DNA of 64,000 nt from JAJPHW01 sp963799065 (GTDB lineage Bacteria > Acidobacteriota > Terriglobia > Terriglobales > Acidobacteriaceae). Shown in pieces: positions 26,755 through 36,132 of this stretch (within the stretch, counting starts at the first letter, position 1; each line of letters begins with the position of its first letter). The translations under genes were made by a program, and so were the position numbers. The notes beneath the pieces were generated by a model. The model did not search any database. It was given only the letters and a program-made list of their open reading frames with translations, and was not told where the DNA came from. The stretch spans positions 2,046,001 to 2,110,000 of the forward strand of contig CAWCVJ010000001.1 in NCBI GenBank assembly GCA_963799065.1, given 5' to 3'.

Positions 26755-27774
26755 TCAGTGCGGTTCGGCCTCACCCCGGGCGCTACGGGCCATAAGACTT
26801 TGCATGGCGTCCGCTGGCGATTTTCCATCGTCAAGAATGGCAAAGACTTCTTGCGTGATCGGCATTTCCACGCCATGCTTGAGGGCCAATCCGACGGCTG
26901 CGTTGGTGGTGAACACCCCTTCCGCCACGGTGCCGCGCATTCCCGCGATGATGTCAGCCAGCTTGCTTCCGCGACCTAACGCCACGCCCACGCTGCGATT
27001 CCGGGAAAGCGTGCCAGTGCAAGTCAAAACGAGATCGCCCAACCCAGCTAAGCCTGACATCGTCTCCGCCCTTCCGCCGCAAGCTACGACCAGACGCGTC
27101 ATTTCGGCGAGGCCGCGCGTGATCAGCGCCGCGACGGAGTTGTGGCCGAGCCCGAGGCCGTCGCAAATGCCGGCGGCGATCGCGATGACATTCTTCAGCG
27201 CGCCGCCCAGCTCCACTCCGATGACATCGGAGGAGGTATACACACGAAAGCGCACATCGCTGAAAGCGATTTGCACGGCCTCTGAAACCTGGGCATCGCT
27301 AGAAGCCACGGTCACCGCTGTGGGATCACCCCGCGCCACTTCCGACGCGAACGATGGTCCGCTGAGGGCTACGACCTGCGGACCGCGCGGGTGTTCTCCG
27401 ACTGCTTCGCGAATCACTTCAGACATCCGGGCCAGGGATTGGCCTTCCAAACCTTTGGTCGCGCTGACTAAGATCGCTTCCGGACTGAGGTGGGGCGAGG
27501 CGGCAGAGAACACAGCGCGACAATGCTGCGAAGGAACCACGCCCACAACCATTTCCGCACCTTTCACGGCGTGCGCGAAATCGGTCGTGGGATGAATCCC
27601 TTCCGGCAAGGTCTCGCTGGGAAGAAACAAACGATTGACCCGGTCACGCAGAATCGAATCGACGACTTCCTGCTCTCGCGCCCAGAGTCGTACCTCGCCA
27701 CGGTTCTTGCGCGCCAACACGATCGCCAAACTTGTTCCCCACGCGCCCGCGCCGATGACTGCCACTTTAGTCAT
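26755..27774 (-). CDS. gpsA: Glycerol-3-phosphate dehydrogenase [NAD(P)+]
   Basis: Makes sn-glycerol-3-phosphate for phospholipid synthesis. Rossmann motif GAGAWGTSLAIVLARK at the N-terminus, then VSATKGLEG, ALSGPSFASEVARG, GVELGGALKNVIAIAAGICD (substrate-binding Lys) and a C-terminal GLGDLVLTCTG. 339 residues is typical. Its start overlaps the plsY stop as ATGA, so the enzyme that makes glycerol-3-phosphate and the enzyme that acylates it are translationally coupled. Confidence 0.97.
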   Translation of the reverse strand: MTKVAVIGAGAWGTSLAIVLARKNRGEVRLWAREQEVVDSILRDRVNRLFLPSETLPEGIHPTTDFAHAVKGAEMVVGVVPSQHCRAVFSAASPHLSPEAILVSATKGLEGQSLARMSEVIREAVGEHPRGPQVVALSGPSFASEVARGDPTAVTVASSDAQVSEAVQIAFSDVRFRVYTSSDVIGVELGGALKNVIAIAAGICDGLGLGHNSVAALITRGLAEMTRLVVACGGRAETMSGLAGLGDLVLTCTGTLSRNRSVGVALGRGSKLADIIAGMRGTVAEGVFTTNAAVGLALKHGVEMPITQEVFAILDDGKSPADAMQSLMARSARGEAEPH

Positions 27775-28394
27775 CGAATGCTGCGCTCCTCTGCTCGCCG
27801 CAGGGCGAAGCGCGATTCCGTTCCGGCCAGCAACCGGCGAAAATTGGGCGCGTGCTTAGCCAGAATTAAAAGACTCGCCGTCGTCATCATCGCTAAGCCT
27901 TGCGGTTGACCTCGGTATCCGTCGAGCGCCCAAGCCAGCACCGGCAGCAGAGTGACGGCCAAAATCGAACCCAACGAGACGTATCGGGTAACGGCGACAA
28001 CAAGTAAGAAAATCAAAACCATCAGCAGCATCGCCTTCGGTGTGAGCAATACGAACGATCCCAGCCCGGTGGCCACACCCTTCCCTCCACGAAATTTCAG
28101 CCAGACGGAAAAAATGTGCCCAGCCACCGCACACAAGGCGGCAAGCACTGACAAAAGCTTTTGATCTGGAAATAAGCGAGCGACGATCACGACAGCGGTC
28201 AAGCCTTTGAGCGCATCGAGCAACAGAGTGAGTACGCCCAACACCGGCGATGACCGCGCGACATTGGTCGCGCCAATGTTGCCGCTTCCTACTTGCCGAA
28301 TGTCCCGCCGCAGAAACAAGCGCACGAGAATGTAGCCGAACGGGATGGCTCCCAATAGATAGCTGAGAACGACCGTAATGAGAATATCTTTCAT
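27771..28394 (-). CDS. plsY: Glycerol-3-phosphate acyltransferase PlsY
   Basis: An inner-membrane enzyme that transfers an acyl group from acyl phosphate to glycerol-3-phosphate. The conserved motifs are GSGNIGATNVAR (first loop) and KFRGGKGVATGLG (second loop), and there are about five hydrophobic helices. 207 residues is normal. It overlaps thpR upstream and gpsA downstream by 4 bases each, so thpR-plsY-gpsA are translated as a coupled unit. Confidence 0.96.
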   Translation of the reverse strand: MKDILITVVLSYLLGAIPFGYILVRLFLRRDIRQVGSGNIGATNVARSSPVLGVLTLLLDALKGLTAVVIVARLFPDQKLLSVLAALCAVAGHIFSVWLKFRGGKGVATGLGSFVLLTPKAMLLMVLIFLLVVAVTRYVSLGSILAVTLLPVLAWALDGYRGQPQGLAMMTTASLLILAKHAPNFRRLLAGTESRFALRRAEERSIR

Positions 28395-29005
28395 GCCGTC
28401 CGTTCCGTGGCCGCATGTGGTGTAGAGAGTGCAAACCGCTCGAGCTTTTCGTAAGTCGAGCCCTGGTCCGACAAACGGCTTTGATACAAATAAAACTCCC
28501 GGGCGATCATCGCGCCAAAATCCAGCTGTCTCACGCTCGCGAGCTCAGATTGGAGTCTGGCGAACCGCTTCTTGAGTCGGTCTTGCGCCTGTCGAGTCGG
28601 GGCGCCGGAATCTCTGCTGCCGCCCGCCCGCGCTAGCGTGAGGTGAGGATGATACTCCGCGATTAATCGCCCGACTCCGGCAGCATCAGACACCTTATGC
28701 GCCAAGGTTTCGAGAAGTGATCCACCCTCGATTCCTGCCCAGAACACTCGCGCAGACTGAGGATTCGGAAAGAATCCATAATCGCGAAACATTATCGGGA
28801 CTTCTGCGCATTGAATCTTCGCCAGAGCGAGCTTCAATCCCGGCAAGCCCGCCTCAGGTCTTTCGCCGAGGAACGCTAACGTGATGTGCCATGAGGCGGA
28901 CGCCATCCAACGGGCATCGGGAGCGAAAGGTCTCATATCGGCGACGAACTGGATTATCCGTTCACGCACATCGTCCGGGAGATCGAGGGCCACAAACAGG
29001 CGCAT
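28391..29005 (-). CDS. thpR: RNA 2',3'-cyclic phosphodiesterase ThpR
   Basis: A two-histidine (2H) phosphoesterase, historically called 2'-5' RNA ligase. The start is set at ATG 29005 (MRLFVALDLPDD), the typical N-terminus; the upstream extension overlaps cinA. The two HxT motifs are visible in SWHITLAFLGERP and EYHPHLTLARAGG. 204 residues is slightly longer than usual, with an added C-terminal tail. It lies 17 bases after the cinA stop and overlaps plsY by ATGA, a gene cluster in which RNA repair and lipid genes share a transcript. Confidence 0.93.
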   Translation of the reverse strand: MRLFVALDLPDDVRERIIQFVADMRPFAPDARWMASASWHITLAFLGERPEAGLPGLKLALAKIQCAEVPIMFRDYGFFPNPQSARVFWAGIEGGSLLETLAHKVSDAAGVGRLIAEYHPHLTLARAGGSRDSGAPTRQAQDRLKKRFARLQSELASVRQLDFGAMIAREFYLYQSRLSDQGSTYEKLERFALSTPHAATERTA

Positions 29006-29022
29006 TCCATCCTGCTCTTTAC

Positions 29023-30267
29023 CTACTGCAATTTTCTTCGTACCATATCGAGCGCCTGCTGGCTGGCAAACCATCGTACCCGTTTGCGGTCGCCGGGGAA
29101 TTTGCGCTCGACTATCTCAGTTCCCTGCTCGCTGGCGAGCGCGTGATAAACCAAGCCCACGGGCTTCTCAGTCGTTCCACCCGTCGGACCCGCCACGCCA
29201 GTGATCCCGAGGCCCAGCGTGGTCTCACAACGATAACGAATTCCTTCGGCCAATGCGGCTGCCACTTCTCGGCTCACCGCGCCGTGTTTTTCGATCATGT
29301 GCGCGGGCACATCCGCAAAAGAAGTTTTGAGCTCGTTGGAGTAAACGATTGCCCCGCCTAGAAAGTACCGCGAACTACCGCTGACCGACGTCAACCGTTC
29401 CGCAACTAGTCCGCCTGTACAAGACTCCGCCACCGACAACGTCGCGCCACGCATCTGGAGAAAATATCCGGCGATTTGTTCAAGCGAATCACCGTTATCG
29501 GAAAAAACGAGGTCGCCCAACTCTTCTTCCAGCAACTCGACAAGTTGATCCACCCGACTCTGCGCGACCTCAATTGTTGCTGCCTGCGTTTTCACATGCA
29601 GCTGGATTTCGCCGGCACCCGCGAGTATAGTCGTCTGCACGTCACTGAAGCGCTTGTAAATCGGAGCCACACGCGCATCGCAGTGCGACTCTCCGATTCC
29701 TGTGATCTTCAGAGTCCTGGTCGCGATCGACTGCTTTGGCAAGCGGGCCCGTAGTCGCGGCAAACACTGCTCCTCAAACAACGCGGTCAGTTCTCGCGGA
29801 GGCCCCGGCAAAAGAATGACCACGCGATCCCGACCGTCATACTTGCCGCCAATCCATTGTCCCGGAGCGGTTCCGTTCGCATTAGGCAAGGTCGTAGCGC
29901 CGCTGATTACATCAGCTTGCTTCAAATTGTTTTCCGACATCGTATAGCCGCGCTCGGCAAAACGCTGTTGCAAGTTGGTGATAAGTTTTTCGTCCCGTCG
30001 CAGTTGCAGGCCTAGAGCATCCGCCACACATTCACGCGTCAAATCATCTTCGGTAGGCCCCAATCCTCCCATGAAAATCACGACGTCGGCACGTGCCAAT
30101 GCCAAACGCGCCACCGTCATCAGATGTGGGCGGTTGTCGCCGACGACGGTCTTGAAGATCACTTCAACGCCGAGTTCATTCAACTTCTCAGTCAAATAAA
30201 GCGAGTTCGTATCCTGGCGGAAAGGCGTCAGCAGCTCGGAGCCAATAGCGATGATCTCTGCGTTCAC
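29023..30267 (-). CDS. cinA: CinA-family protein (nicotinamide-nucleotide amidase type)
   Basis: Two domains: a MoaB/MoeA-like N-terminal domain (about residues 1-170; AIGSELLTPFRQDTNS, GGLGPTEDDLTRE, LPGPPRE) associated with ADP-ribose pyrophosphatase activity, and a C-terminal CinA domain (about 255-414; SVAESCTGGLVAERLTSV, ITGVAGPTGGTTEKPVG) with NMN deamidase activity. Together they act in NAD salvage; a link to competence is historical. 414 residues is normal. It is the first gene of the cinA-thpR-plsY-gpsA group. Confidence 0.96.
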   Translation of the reverse strand: MNAEIIAIGSELLTPFRQDTNSLYLTEKLNELGVEVIFKTVVGDNRPHLMTVARLALARADVVIFMGGLGPTEDDLTRECVADALGLQLRRDEKLITNLQQRFAERGYTMSENNLKQADVISGATTLPNANGTAPGQWIGGKYDGRDRVVILLPGPPRELTALFEEQCLPRLRARLPKQSIATRTLKITGIGESHCDARVAPIYKRFSDVQTTILAGAGEIQLHVKTQAATIEVAQSRVDQLVELLEEELGDLVFSDNGDSLEQIAGYFLQMRGATLSVAESCTGGLVAERLTSVSGSSRYFLGGAIVYSNELKTSFADVPAHMIEKHGAVSREVAAALAEGIRYRCETTLGLGITGVAGPTGGTTEKPVGLVYHALASEQGTEIVERKFPGDRKRVRWFASQQALDMVRRKLQ

Positions 30268-30317
30268 AGTTTCGAATCCACGACGGCTAGTGTAAATGAA
30301 ATGAAGTTGTGCGAAGA

Positions 30318-31388
30318 CTAATAGGCGGGAAGTTCGTTGAGCGCGGGCAGCCCCTGAACATCAAGCGGCAAGTGGTAGACCGCATGATTCGTTGCCAGAA
30401 TTGCAGATCGCCCCGGCGCAAACGCAAGGCCGACTAATCCGGAACCGGACACGTGCAATGCGGCTTTTCCGTCGGGACTGATCTTCACAATACCGCGCTG
30501 CCCGGCCAGCGACGCAGCGACATACAAATTTCCGTCAACGTCCAAAGCCATGCCTTGCGGCCGTCCCAGACCGCGGAAATAGGTGGTCACGGTTCCGTGC
30601 GCGTCGATGCGGTAGACCGAATCCCAGCTCGAAGTGGTTGGCCCGCTCACGAACAAGTCGCCATTGAATCCCGTCGCTAAGTGATAGGCCGAGACGCTAG
30701 GCTCCAACGTCGCGAAAACGAAGATCTGCTTGTCAGGAGCGACTTTGAAAATCGTACCGCTGCGGTCGCCTACATAAAGATTCTGCGCCCGGTCGAACGC
30801 GATACCAGTGGCCACTCCCATGCTCTCGGCGTAAGTCGAGTAGGTTCCGTTCGAGGCCACCTTATAAACAGCGCCATCATACCGCGATGAAACATACATA
30901 TCGCCGTTGCGATCAAAAGCGATTGCCGTCGCGTTCATCAATTCGGTTAGAAACGGAGTCACCACATAATTCGTGTCAATCTTAAATACCGACACCGGCA
31001 CTTTCTGCCCGCGCGATCCCGAGAATGTAGCGTAGATACTTCCTTCCAGGTCAACCGCGGGATTCGCCACCGGGTGCAGATTGTCTGCGATCAGCGTCGC
31101 TACGCGAATCGCATGAGCGTTGCTGGGGTGTCCGTTCGTGGAAACCGTAATTTCGCCCGATGATGCCCCCGCAGGAACTCGTGCCACCACAAAATCATCT
31201 GAACCGACAACTAACGAGCCTTCCACGTCATTAAACTTGACGCTGGGACGTCGAAACTCCTTAGGACGCAGGCCGCTGCCAACAATTCGCACCTCGCCGC
31301 CGGGCATAGCCGCGTCAGGATAGACTCCCGAAATCTGCGGGTCGCCATTCACATTCTTCTTGCCCAGAAGCCGATCGGAAATTCCCAT
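30318..31388 (-). CDS. IPT/TIG plus NHL-repeat beta-propeller protein
   Basis: The start is placed at ATG 31388 (MGISDRLLGKK). Residues about 17-100 resemble an IPT/TIG immunoglobulin-like fold (ISGVYPDAAMPGGEVRIVGS, VARVPAGASSGEITVS). The remainder carries five to six NHL-type repeats (AIAFDRNGDMYVSSRYDGAV, GIAFDRAQNLYVGDRSGTIF, GMALDVDGNLYVAA), so it should fold as a beta-propeller. There is no signal peptide or membrane helix, which implies a cytoplasmic scaffold. It starts 26 bases after pgpA. Function unknown. Confidence 0.75.
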   Translation of the reverse strand: MGISDRLLGKKNVNGDPQISGVYPDAAMPGGEVRIVGSGLRPKEFRRPSVKFNDVEGSLVVGSDDFVVARVPAGASSGEITVSTNGHPSNAHAIRVATLIADNLHPVANPAVDLEGSIYATFSGSRGQKVPVSVFKIDTNYVVTPFLTELMNATAIAFDRNGDMYVSSRYDGAVYKVASNGTYSTYAESMGVATGIAFDRAQNLYVGDRSGTIFKVAPDKQIFVFATLEPSVSAYHLATGFNGDLFVSGPTTSSWDSVYRIDAHGTVTTYFRGLGRPQGMALDVDGNLYVAASLAGQRGIVKISPDGKAALHVSGSGLVGLAFAPGRSAILATNHAVYHLPLDVQGLPALNELPAY

Positions 31389-31414
31389 GACACTTCTTTC
31401 TTGCTCAAGTCTTG

Positions 31415-31906
31415 CTACTTTTGCCAATGAAATAGGATGCGCAATACAACCCATGCATACACGCCCGCTCCAAGATCATCTACGACCACACCTACGCCAT
31501 CGGGCAATCGTTCCAGCGTGCGAATCGGCGGCGGTTTGAAAATGTCGAACGCTCTAAAAAGTATAAAGCCCGCGAGAAGACATTTCCATGTAATCGGAGC
31601 CGCGATCAGTGTGAGCCACTGCCCCGCGACTTCGTCGATCACAACGAACTGGGGGTCTTTGATGCCGGTTGCGCGGATGACTCGCGTCGCCGCCGGGATA
31701 CCGATCGCAACCACGAAGACTGCCAACGCCGCCAGACTCGCGGCTTGATATGAAACGGGAATGAGGCGGGAAACCAGGCACCACAAGAGCACAGCGCCCG
31801 CGGAGCCCCACGTTCCAGGCCCTGGCTTGATCCGGCCAATGCCGCCGAAAGTAGCGATCAATGAAGCCCAGAGGGGAGCGACCGATGGTCGCGCAGCATC
31901 GTTCAT
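31415..31906 (-). CDS. pgpA: Phosphatidylglycerophosphatase A
   Basis: An integral inner-membrane phosphatase that makes phosphatidylglycerol from its phosphate. The family start (LIATFGGIGRIKPGPGTWGS) and the conserved acidic VVIDEVAGQWLTL and FRAFDIFKPPPI are present, with four hydrophobic segments. 163 residues is normal. It sits between yacG and the NHL-repeat gene with short spacers and adds to the lipid-synthesis theme of this block (plsY, gpsA). Confidence 0.95.
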   Translation of the reverse strand: MNDAARPSVAPLWASLIATFGGIGRIKPGPGTWGSAGAVLLWCLVSRLIPVSYQAASLAALAVFVVAIGIPAATRVIRATGIKDPQFVVIDEVAGQWLTLIAAPITWKCLLAGFILFRAFDIFKPPPIRTLERLPDGVGVVVDDLGAGVYAWVVLRILFHWQK

Positions 31907-31927
31907 AACAAGCCGCGCCCGCGCCTG

Positions 31928-32107
31928 TCATTCGTCATGATCGATATCTTTGAGAGGATCGGAAATCACGTAAGCTCCGCTGGCCCACTTCCCCAGATCG
32001 ATCAGCCGGCAGCGCGGACTGCAAAACGGCATGTCGGGATTCTCCGCCGTCACCGGCGTCTTGCAGGTCGGACAACTCACTCGGATCACTCGTTTCTCGC
32101 CAGCCAT
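31928..32107 (-). CDS. yacG: DNA gyrase inhibitor YacG
   Basis: A 59-residue zinc protein. Four ligands are visible: CPTCKTP and PFCSPRCRLIDLGKWASG, the diagnostic YacG pattern. The start at ATG 32107 (MAGEKRV) is preferred over TTG 32119 because the latter has no well-spaced ribosome site. Members bind the gyrase B subunit and block DNA binding. It is 21 bases from both its neighbours (rimO upstream, pgpA downstream). Confidence 0.93.
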   Translation of the reverse strand: MAGEKRVIRVSCPTCKTPVTAENPDMPFCSPRCRLIDLGKWASGAYVISDPLKDIDHDE

Positions 32108-32128
32108 CACCGAAAACAAATCCCCAAC

Positions 32129-33607
32129 TTATTCGATAATCCTCGCCACTAAATCGTAATCGTGGCTCTCCGTAATTTCCGCCCGATAAAATTCGCCTGG
32201 CTGCGGCGTCATCTCTTCCGGGAAATCACTCACGAAGACTTTGCCGTCAATCTCCGGAGCATGCATGGCGGTGCGCGCCTCCAAAAGCAAATCGCTCTCC
32301 TCGGCCGACCCCAGCAACAGCAGCTCGAGTTCCTTGCCCACGAGCGTCTTCTTCGCCTTCTTGCTGATTTTTCTTTGTATTTCCATCAAGTGCTTCCGCC
32401 GATGCTCAATCACGCGCTCGGGTAGCTTCGCTTCTTGCGCATAAGCCGTCGCGCCCTCCTGATCGGAGTAGCCAAACGCTCCCATCCAATCGAACTTCGC
32501 CTCTTGCACAAATTGGCAAAGCTCCTCAAATTCTTTCTCCGTCTCGCCGGGAAAGCCAACAATAAACGAAGTTCGCAGAGTCACGCCGGGAATCGTCCGC
32601 CGCATTTTTTCAATTTGTCGGAGAAACAAGTCGGCGCCGCCGCCCCGCTTCATCCGCTTGAGCACACTGGCGGACGCATGTTGCAAGGGCACGTCCATGT
32701 AAGAGCAAATCTTTTCGTGAGCCGCAATGGTTTCCAATAGCTTTCCGGTGATCTTGTTGGGATACGCGTACAAGAATCTCACCCAGCGCAATCCATCAAT
32801 GCCAGCAAGTTTCTCCAGGAGTGAAGCCAATCCGTCTTTCAGGCCGAAATCTTCGCCGTAACAGGTTGTATCCTGCCCAATCAGCGTGATCTCGCGTACC
32901 CCTGCATGTGCGAGTCGCTCCGCCTCGGCGATCACCGACTCAAAGCGCCGCGACCGAAACTGCCCGCGCAGTTGAGGGATGATGCAAAAACTACAAGGAT
33001 GATCGCAGCCCTCGGCAATCTTGATATATGCCGTGTAACTCGCCGTCGCCAGCACCCGCGGCGTGTCTTCGTCGTACAAATAATTCGGCAAATCGGCGAT
33101 TGCGCCATCCCACCTCTCGCGTGAAAATCTTCCCTGCGCCGCCCGCGCCGCGCCTTCAGGGCGTGGCTGAAAAATCGTGAACGGCGAATCCTTTACTGGG
33201 GGGGCGATTCCGGTCGCAGATAGAATTTTGCCCAACTCGCCGGTGCCGACGACGGCATCCACTTCCGGCATGTTCTTCTGAATCTCGTCGCGAAAGCGCT
33301 CGACCAGACATCCCGCCACAACAAGCTTCTGCGCTCGTCCCGACGCCTTATGCCCCGCCATTTCTAGAATCGTGTCTACCGATTCCTGTTGGGCAGTGGC
33401 GATGAACGAACACGTATTCACCACGATCACATCGGCGTCTTCGGCATTGGGGGTCAATTCCGCGCCGGCGCGCGCCAACATGCCCATCATGACCTCGCTG
33501 TCCACTAAATTCTTAGGGCAGCCCAGGCTGACGAAGCCAATTTTGGTCGGAGATTTTGGCTTGGTAGGTGGTTCCAACACCGCCGTACTGGCGCTATTTT
33601 CCTTCAT
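32129..33607 (-). CDS. rimO: Ribosomal protein S12 methylthiotransferase RimO
   Basis: A radical-SAM enzyme that adds a methylthio group to Asp88 of ribosomal protein S12. Three parts: N-terminal UPF0004 domain with three cluster-binding Cys (GFVSLGCPKNLVDSE, VNTCSFI, AGCLVERF), the radical-SAM core with CDHPCSFCIIPQLRG, and a C-terminal TRAM domain. The CPKNLVDSE text distinguishes RimO from MiaB. 492 residues, with an N-terminal extension of about 20 residues. Start at ATG 33607, with the rimO-yacG-pgpA run closely spaced. Confidence 0.96.
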   Translation of the reverse strand: MKENSASTAVLEPPTKPKSPTKIGFVSLGCPKNLVDSEVMMGMLARAGAELTPNAEDADVIVVNTCSFIATAQQESVDTILEMAGHKASGRAQKLVVAGCLVERFRDEIQKNMPEVDAVVGTGELGKILSATGIAPPVKDSPFTIFQPRPEGAARAAQGRFSRERWDGAIADLPNYLYDEDTPRVLATASYTAYIKIAEGCDHPCSFCIIPQLRGQFRSRRFESVIAEAERLAHAGVREITLIGQDTTCYGEDFGLKDGLASLLEKLAGIDGLRWVRFLYAYPNKITGKLLETIAAHEKICSYMDVPLQHASASVLKRMKRGGGADLFLRQIEKMRRTIPGVTLRTSFIVGFPGETEKEFEELCQFVQEAKFDWMGAFGYSDQEGATAYAQEAKLPERVIEHRRKHLMEIQRKISKKAKKTLVGKELELLLLGSAEESDLLLEARTAMHAPEIDGKVFVSDFPEEMTPQPGEFYRAEITESHDYDLVARIIE

Positions 33608-33654
33608 GGGTAAGCTCTATCTTAGCATCCGTACGCGTTCCCAACCTCGCGCTA

Positions 33655-34860
33655 TCACTGCGGTTCGCTTTGCACTTCGGGATTCGGAATGGGCGCGCTC
33701 TCCAACTCCTTTTCGCGCTTGCTACGCGCCGTATTGTCCATCTGCGCGACAGTCTGCATCTCGTGCTTCGCCTCGGCCGTCCGCCCCATCTTCTGGAGAA
33801 TCTGCCCGCGGACGTAATGCACACTCGAATTATCGGGACTTAACGCTCCTGCCGCATCGATCTCGCTCAATGCCTTCGCATAGTGCCCCTCGCGCTGGTA
33901 CACGCGCGCCAATTCGTAATGCGAACTCGTGAGCTTCGGATCAAGCTGCAACGCCTTCTTGAAACTCTTCTCCGCCTCCTGATCTTTCTGTTGGTCGTAA
34001 TAAACGATGCCTAGCTGATCGTAGTCGTAAGCCACATCCGGCTCGAGACTGATGTCTTTCACAAATTCGGCTTGGGCGCGATCCAATTCCTGCTTCTTCA
34101 AATATGCAACGCCCAGATTGAAATGCAAAAACGGCAACTTTGAATCGGACGCTGCCGCCAGATCTAACTCCTTAATCGCATCGTCGTACTCTTCGCGATT
34201 CAAATGCGCCTTGCCCATCAGCAAGTGAAACTCAGCAGAGTTCTCTCCGCGCTCGACCATCCGTCCCAGCGCGCGCTGCTCCAGTTCAGGTTGTTTTGCC
34301 TTCCCTGCCGCGATTCCCAGAACATACAGATAATTCAGCTGATCGGATTCCTGAGGCCAAAGCGGCTCCAGCGTAGCCGATGCCTCCACGTAACGCTCGG
34401 TGAAGAAGTAGCAGAGGCCCAACAAATAACGCGCCTGAAGGGAATTCGGCACATCGCGCACCACCGATTCGAAGGGCCCTATGGCCGAGCGAAAGTCACT
34501 TTGCCGGTAATAGACCAACCCTTCGTTCAGCCGGATACCTGCAACCTCTGGCGCAAGATGCTCGGCCTTGCGCAACATGGACATCGCCTGCGTCCACTGC
34601 TTGCGCCGCATATAAATCACACCCAGATTCGCGTACGCTCCCGCGACACTAGGATCGACAGTCAACACCGCACGAAACGCCTGCTCTGCCGCCGTCAGCT
34701 TATTGGCCCGGAGTGCCTCCTCGCCCTGAGCGAAAAGCTGCGCCGGATCCGGCGCTGATTTCTGTGCAGCCGTCTGTCCTGCCGCGTTTCCAGGCTGTGC
34801 AAAGCCGAATAGCGACAGCAGTAACCAACCAATAACGATTCTTTGAGTCTTACTTGACAT
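33655..34860 (-). CDS. Exported tetratricopeptide-repeat protein
   Basis: The start is placed at ATG 34860, which begins a signal peptide (IVIGWLLLSLFGFAQPGNAA); a 23-residue upstream extension is unlikely. About nine TPR units follow (for example AYANLGVIYMRRKQWTQAM, YDYDQLGIVYYDQQKDQEA, SSHYELARVYQREGHYAKAL). The C-terminus is charged. Such proteins act as periplasmic protein-interaction scaffolds, but the partner is unknown. It is divergent from the LacI regulator, with 74 bases between the two starts, and lies 47 bases upstream of rimO. Confidence 0.8.
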   Translation of the reverse strand: MSSKTQRIVIGWLLLSLFGFAQPGNAAGQTAAQKSAPDPAQLFAQGEEALRANKLTAAEQAFRAVLTVDPSVAGAYANLGVIYMRRKQWTQAMSMLRKAEHLAPEVAGIRLNEGLVYYRQSDFRSAIGPFESVVRDVPNSLQARYLLGLCYFFTERYVEASATLEPLWPQESDQLNYLYVLGIAAGKAKQPELEQRALGRMVERGENSAEFHLLMGKAHLNREEYDDAIKELDLAAASDSKLPFLHFNLGVAYLKKQELDRAQAEFVKDISLEPDVAYDYDQLGIVYYDQQKDQEAEKSFKKALQLDPKLTSSHYELARVYQREGHYAKALSEIDAAGALSPDNSSVHYVRGQILQKMGRTAEAKHEMQTVAQMDNTARSKREKELESAPIPNPEVQSEPQ

Positions 34861-34934
34861 AGCTTCTAGTCTCTGCTGTAGTGTCCGCCAGCGGCTTTGC
34901 GAATTCAAGCGGCTGCGTTTTGTTCTCACAGCTC

Positions 34935-36041
34935 ATGGCCAAAAACGATTTAACAGCCGACTCGTCGCCGCGCAGTTCCGTCGTGACCATTCGCGACGTC
35001 GCCAAAGAAAGCGGATTCTCGTCGACCACCGTCTCCATCGTTCTGAACAATGCGCCGCTATCACGCTACATTCCCGCAGTCACAAAGAAGCGTATCGAAA
35101 AAGCCGCGAAGAAGCTCGGATATCGCCCCAATCTTTTTGCTCGCTCCCTGCGCAGCCGCCGCAGTCACACTGTCGGCGTCATGGTCTTCGACATGACCGA
35201 TCCCTTCTGCACGCCCATCCTGCGCGGCATCGAGACTTCGCTCTACCAGGCGTCCTACCTGCCCATTCTTACCGATGTGCACAACGAGCGAGCGCGCTTC
35301 GAACGCTATCTGGAAATGCTTCTCGACCGGCGCGTCGAGGCTCTTATCGTTCTTGCTAATTGGTTATTCGTTAACATCGACGTGCTTGGGGACCTGGAAA
35401 AGAGCAGCCTTCCCACCGTGATGATCGGCCAGGAACTGCAAAATGAATCGATCTCTTCTGTCATCGTCGACAACGAACTGGGCGGTCGTCTTGCCATCGA
35501 ACATCTCTATTCGCTCGGTCATCGCAACATCGCCTTCATCCGCGGTCCAAAGACGCTCGGCGATACCGCCCCTCGCTGGAAGGGCGTCCGTTCGTTCGCC
35601 AAAGCACAACAGCTCGAAATCAATCCGAGCATGATTCTGGACCTGGCAGGATCGCGCGATCCCATGTCGAGCTTCGATGCCGGCTGCGCTCTCACCGAAG
35701 ACCTCATCCGCAGTGGTATTCCCTTCACCGCGATAATGGCCTTCGATGACATGACTGCCTTCGGCGTCATCCGCGCCTTGACCAAAGCCGGCGTCCGCGT
35801 GCCTCACGACTGCTCCGTAATCGGCTTCGACGATATCGCCGCCTCGACGCTTTACACGCCTCAACTCACTACCATCCGTCAGCCCATGGAGGCCATGGGC
35901 GCCATGGCGGTCAAGATTGCGGCCGAGCGCATTCATTCCGAACTCGACAAGAAATCCGAGAATAAGAAAGCACTTCCCGCCGTGCACCAGCGCCTGGCTC
36001 CTGAGCTGGTAGTCCGGGAATCGACCCAACATGTGCGCTAA
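34935..36041 (+). CDS. LacI-family transcriptional regulator
   Basis: The start ATG 34935 gives a standard protein; an 18-residue upstream extension overlaps the shared promoter region. The N-terminal helix-turn-helix reads VVTIRDVAKESGFSSTTVSI, with hinge IEKAAKKLGYRPNLFARSLR. The periplasmic-binding-like effector domain spans about residues 75-365 (GVMVFDMTDPFCTPILRGIE, AIMAFDDMTAFGVIRAL, CSVIGFDDIAASTLYTPQLT). It is immediately upstream of the TonB-dependent receptor gene on the same strand, which makes that receptor its likely target; in acidobacteria such pairs are usually involved in carbohydrate uptake (inference). Confidence 0.92.
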   Translation: MAKNDLTADSSPRSSVVTIRDVAKESGFSSTTVSIVLNNAPLSRYIPAVTKKRIEKAAKKLGYRPNLFARSLRSRRSHTVGVMVFDMTDPFCTPILRGIETSLYQASYLPILTDVHNERARFERYLEMLLDRRVEALIVLANWLFVNIDVLGDLEKSSLPTVMIGQELQNESISSVIVDNELGGRLAIEHLYSLGHRNIAFIRGPKTLGDTAPRWKGVRSFAKAQQLEINPSMILDLAGSRDPMSSFDAGCALTEDLIRSGIPFTAIMAFDDMTAFGVIRALTKAGVRVPHDCSVIGFDDIAASTLYTPQLTTIRQPMEAMGAMAVKIAAERIHSELDKKSENKKALPAVHQRLAPELVVRESTQHVR

Positions 36042-36099
36042 ACGAGATCAAAACCGAACCGCACTCCGGCCTCAAAGAACGGCCCCTGGAATTTTTGTG

Positions 36100-36129
36100 T
36101 TGACAGTAAAACCGCAAATAACGCATTAT
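36100..36129 (+). promoter_or_regulatory. Candidate sigma-70-type promoter for the TonB receptor
   Basis: A perfect -35 hexamer TTGACA at 36100-36105 and CATTAT (4 of 6 to TATAAT) at 36124-36129 with an 18-base spacer. The palindromic operator candidate begins 4 bases further on. Confidence 0.45.
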
Positions 36130-36132
36130 TCA

